64,000 nt of DNA from CAZVYJ01 sp964631565 (GTDB lineage: Bacteria > Planctomycetota > Phycisphaerae > SM23-33), in assembly GCA_964631565.1 (NCBI GenBank), contig CAZVYJ010000001.1, forward strand, positions 1 to 64,000. Direction: 5' to 3'. This document shows, one piece after another, positions 62,837 to 64,000 of the stretch (position 1 is its first letter; each line of letters begins with the position of its first letter). The position numbers and the translations under genes are program-made. The notes under the pieces are model-generated. The model saw only the letters and a list, made by a program, of their open reading frames with translations, did not search any database and was not told where the DNA came from.

Positions 62837-63787
62837 ATGACAACGGCACAGGCAAGCCGGACATGTGAGTTCTGCGGCGGCGAGGCGGCTTACATTTACA
62901 TGATGGGCGACTGGCCGATATGCCAGTGTCGCGACTGCGGCAGCGGGTTCGTTCAACGCATGCCAGACGACGAAACGCTCAAAGCCTTTTACGATGGCTT
63001 TCTGCCAAACCTCGATGCCAATCTGCAGCCTCGCTTCCGCGAAATTGCGGAGATGCTTTATCCGCGTCTGGGTTTACAGCCGGGCCGGCAGATGACCATG
63101 CTCGACGTGGGCGGAGGGGGCGGTTTCTTCTGCAAGGCATTCGAGGAGCTTGGCTACGGGCGGGGCGTATATGTGGACCTTGACGCCCAATCCAGCAAGT
63201 TTGCCGCCGGACAGCTTGGCATTGAAACCGTGTATAATTGCGACGCGACCCGGCTTGACGAGATCACGGATGAGAAGTTTGACTTTATATATTGCCGGCA
63301 TCTGATAGAGCATCTTCCCCGGCCGACCGTCTTTCTGTGGCGGGTGCTTGGCCTGCTGAAAGACAACGGCATTTTCGTCGTGCAGTATCCCAACGGAGAT
63401 TCACTGGAGTATCTGGCCTATACGCATCTGAACATAGGCTACCGTTTCAATAAAATCCGTATGAACAGCGGATTCTCGCGCCTGAAGATGCTCTGGATAA
63501 TGCTCTCCGGCGGCATACTGCACGGTCTCGACCCGCCGCGCCATCTCTGGGCGATTTCGCGCAAGGCCGTGAAAGTGTGGGCAAAAAACAACAATGTCGC
63601 CTGCCGTATGTTTGCCTGCCACCTCGGCGATGTGCCGTTTTCGCCGGGCTTTCAGCCCAAGAAAAGCATCCTGGGCAAATTAAGGGATTTCACCGGCCAG
63701 AAAATACTTGCGCCGATTAAGGGCGGCACGCATGCGGTAGCGATACTGACGAGGGGCAACCTGAAACGACAGGGCACCGGAACCTGA
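62837..63787 (+). CDS. class I SAM-dependent methyltransferase with N-terminal zinc ribbon
   Basis: A 316-aa protein. An N-terminal zinc ribbon (CEFCGG ... CQCRDCG) is followed by the SAM-binding motif TMLDVGGGGGFFCKAFEELGYG and CRHLIEHLPRPTVFLWRVLGLL. The C-terminal half is typical of sugar or lipid methyltransferases in surface-glycan clusters. ATG 62837 is 26 bp after the previous gene. Target sugar unknown. Confidence 0.85.
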   Translation: MTTAQASRTCEFCGGEAAYIYMMGDWPICQCRDCGSGFVQRMPDDETLKAFYDGFLPNLDANLQPRFREIAEMLYPRLGLQPGRQMTMLDVGGGGGFFCKAFEELGYGRGVYVDLDAQSSKFAAGQLGIETVYNCDATRLDEITDEKFDFIYCRHLIEHLPRPTVFLWRVLGLLKDNGIFVVQYPNGDSLEYLAYTHLNIGYRFNKIRMNSGFSRLKMLWIMLSGGILHGLDPPRHLWAISRKAVKVWAKNNNVACRMFACHLGDVPFSPGFQPKKSILGKLRDFTGQKILAPIKGGTHAVAILTRGNLKRQGTGT

Positions 63788-63791
63788 ACCT

Positions 63792-64000
63792 ATGGCCAAA
63801 ATTTGTTTATATTGCGCGAGATTCGAGAACGAGACATTCGGCCTGGAGCCGCTTGGTTTAGGCTACCTGTATTCAAGCCTTGTTCATCGAGGGCTGGTTG
63901 CTCCGGAAGATATCCGCATAGTCGATACGCCCGGGGAGGCGATTGACTTTAGGCCTGACATTCTCGCCGTCAGTTCTGTCAGCCAGGTTGTCGCGGACGC
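63792..64000 (+). CDS. B12-binding/radical-SAM-type protein, truncated at right edge
   Basis: Only the first 69 residues are visible. LEPLGLGYLYSSLVHRGLV and FRPDILAVSSVSQVVADA resemble the N-terminal B12-binding domain of class B radical-SAM methyltransferases. The ATG is 4 bp after the previous stop. The catalytic Cys motif is not in the window, so the assignment is tentative. Confidence 0.55.
   Translation, partial: MAKICLYCARFENETFGLEPLGLGYLYSSLVHRGLVAPEDIRIVDTPGEAIDFRPDILAVSSVSQVVAD

Overview
The window looks like a chromosomal segment of an anaerobic or facultative Gram-negative member of the Planctomycetota, probably Phycisphaerae or Sedimentisphaerales. This rests on the gene set: Kdo/LPS genes, a giant OstA-like protein, triple SPFH proteins beside an ABC exporter, deoxyhypusine-synthase-like and DUF4139 proteins, and a Phycisphaerae-style mix of housekeeping genes. 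It is inferred from gene content, not from a marker gene. No rRNA, CRISPR array, insertion sequence or phage was seen. One tRNA, tRNA-Glu(UUC), is present.

Layout. 0-9 kb: a truncated Xer recombinase (left edge), a small Cys-rich protein, a lipoprotein, a polytopic membrane protein, tilS, an orphan B12-binding-fold protein behind a structured leader, a DUF2330-like membrane protein and a deoxyhypusine-synthase-like enzyme. 9-23 kb: a heavy-metal P-type ATPase, then divergent to an ABC-2 permease a five- or six-gene operon: three SPFH (HflK/HflC-like) proteins, an ABC ATPase, an ABC-2 permease and a large helical-repeat protein. 23-27 kb: three exported DUF4139 proteins, the last two a recent tandem duplication.

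27-43.4 kb is a minus-strand arsenic island in two operons. The first is arsR-acr3-arsM-arsC behind a near-consensus promoter. The second starts with another arsR, has an inverted repeat upstream, and runs through 14 tightly packed genes: ArsP-like permease, TolC, membrane-fusion protein and RND pump, an FmdE-domain lipoprotein, a DGC-domain protein, four thioredoxin-like or SurA-thioredoxin proteins, ArsF- and ArsG-like genes and a universal stress protein. Together they suggest uptake-independent detoxification of inorganic and organic arsenicals by reduction, methylation and multi-route efflux, with a periplasmic thiol relay.

43.5-50.6 kb: frameshifted trmO, a site-2 protease, kdsD-kdsC-LptC/OstA-like (Kdo synthesis and LPS transport) and larE. 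50.7-58.8 kb: Xaa-Pro peptidase, accB-accC, a PPi-type phosphofructokinase, a GH127 glycosidase and an archaeal-type phosphoglycerate mutase. 58.8-64 kb: a polytopic membrane/TPR protein, tRNA-Glu and the start of a surface-glycan cluster (small Cys-rich protein, capsule-type glycosyltransferase, methyltransferase, truncated B12/radical-SAM-type protein).

The most unusual non-coding signal is a set of intergenic elements built from short, varied DNA 'words' arranged as inverted repeats. Two of them (49.6 and 53.8 kb) share one architecture: a gene-specific hairpin that starts on the stop codon, followed by conserved blocks in the order A-B-A'-B'.
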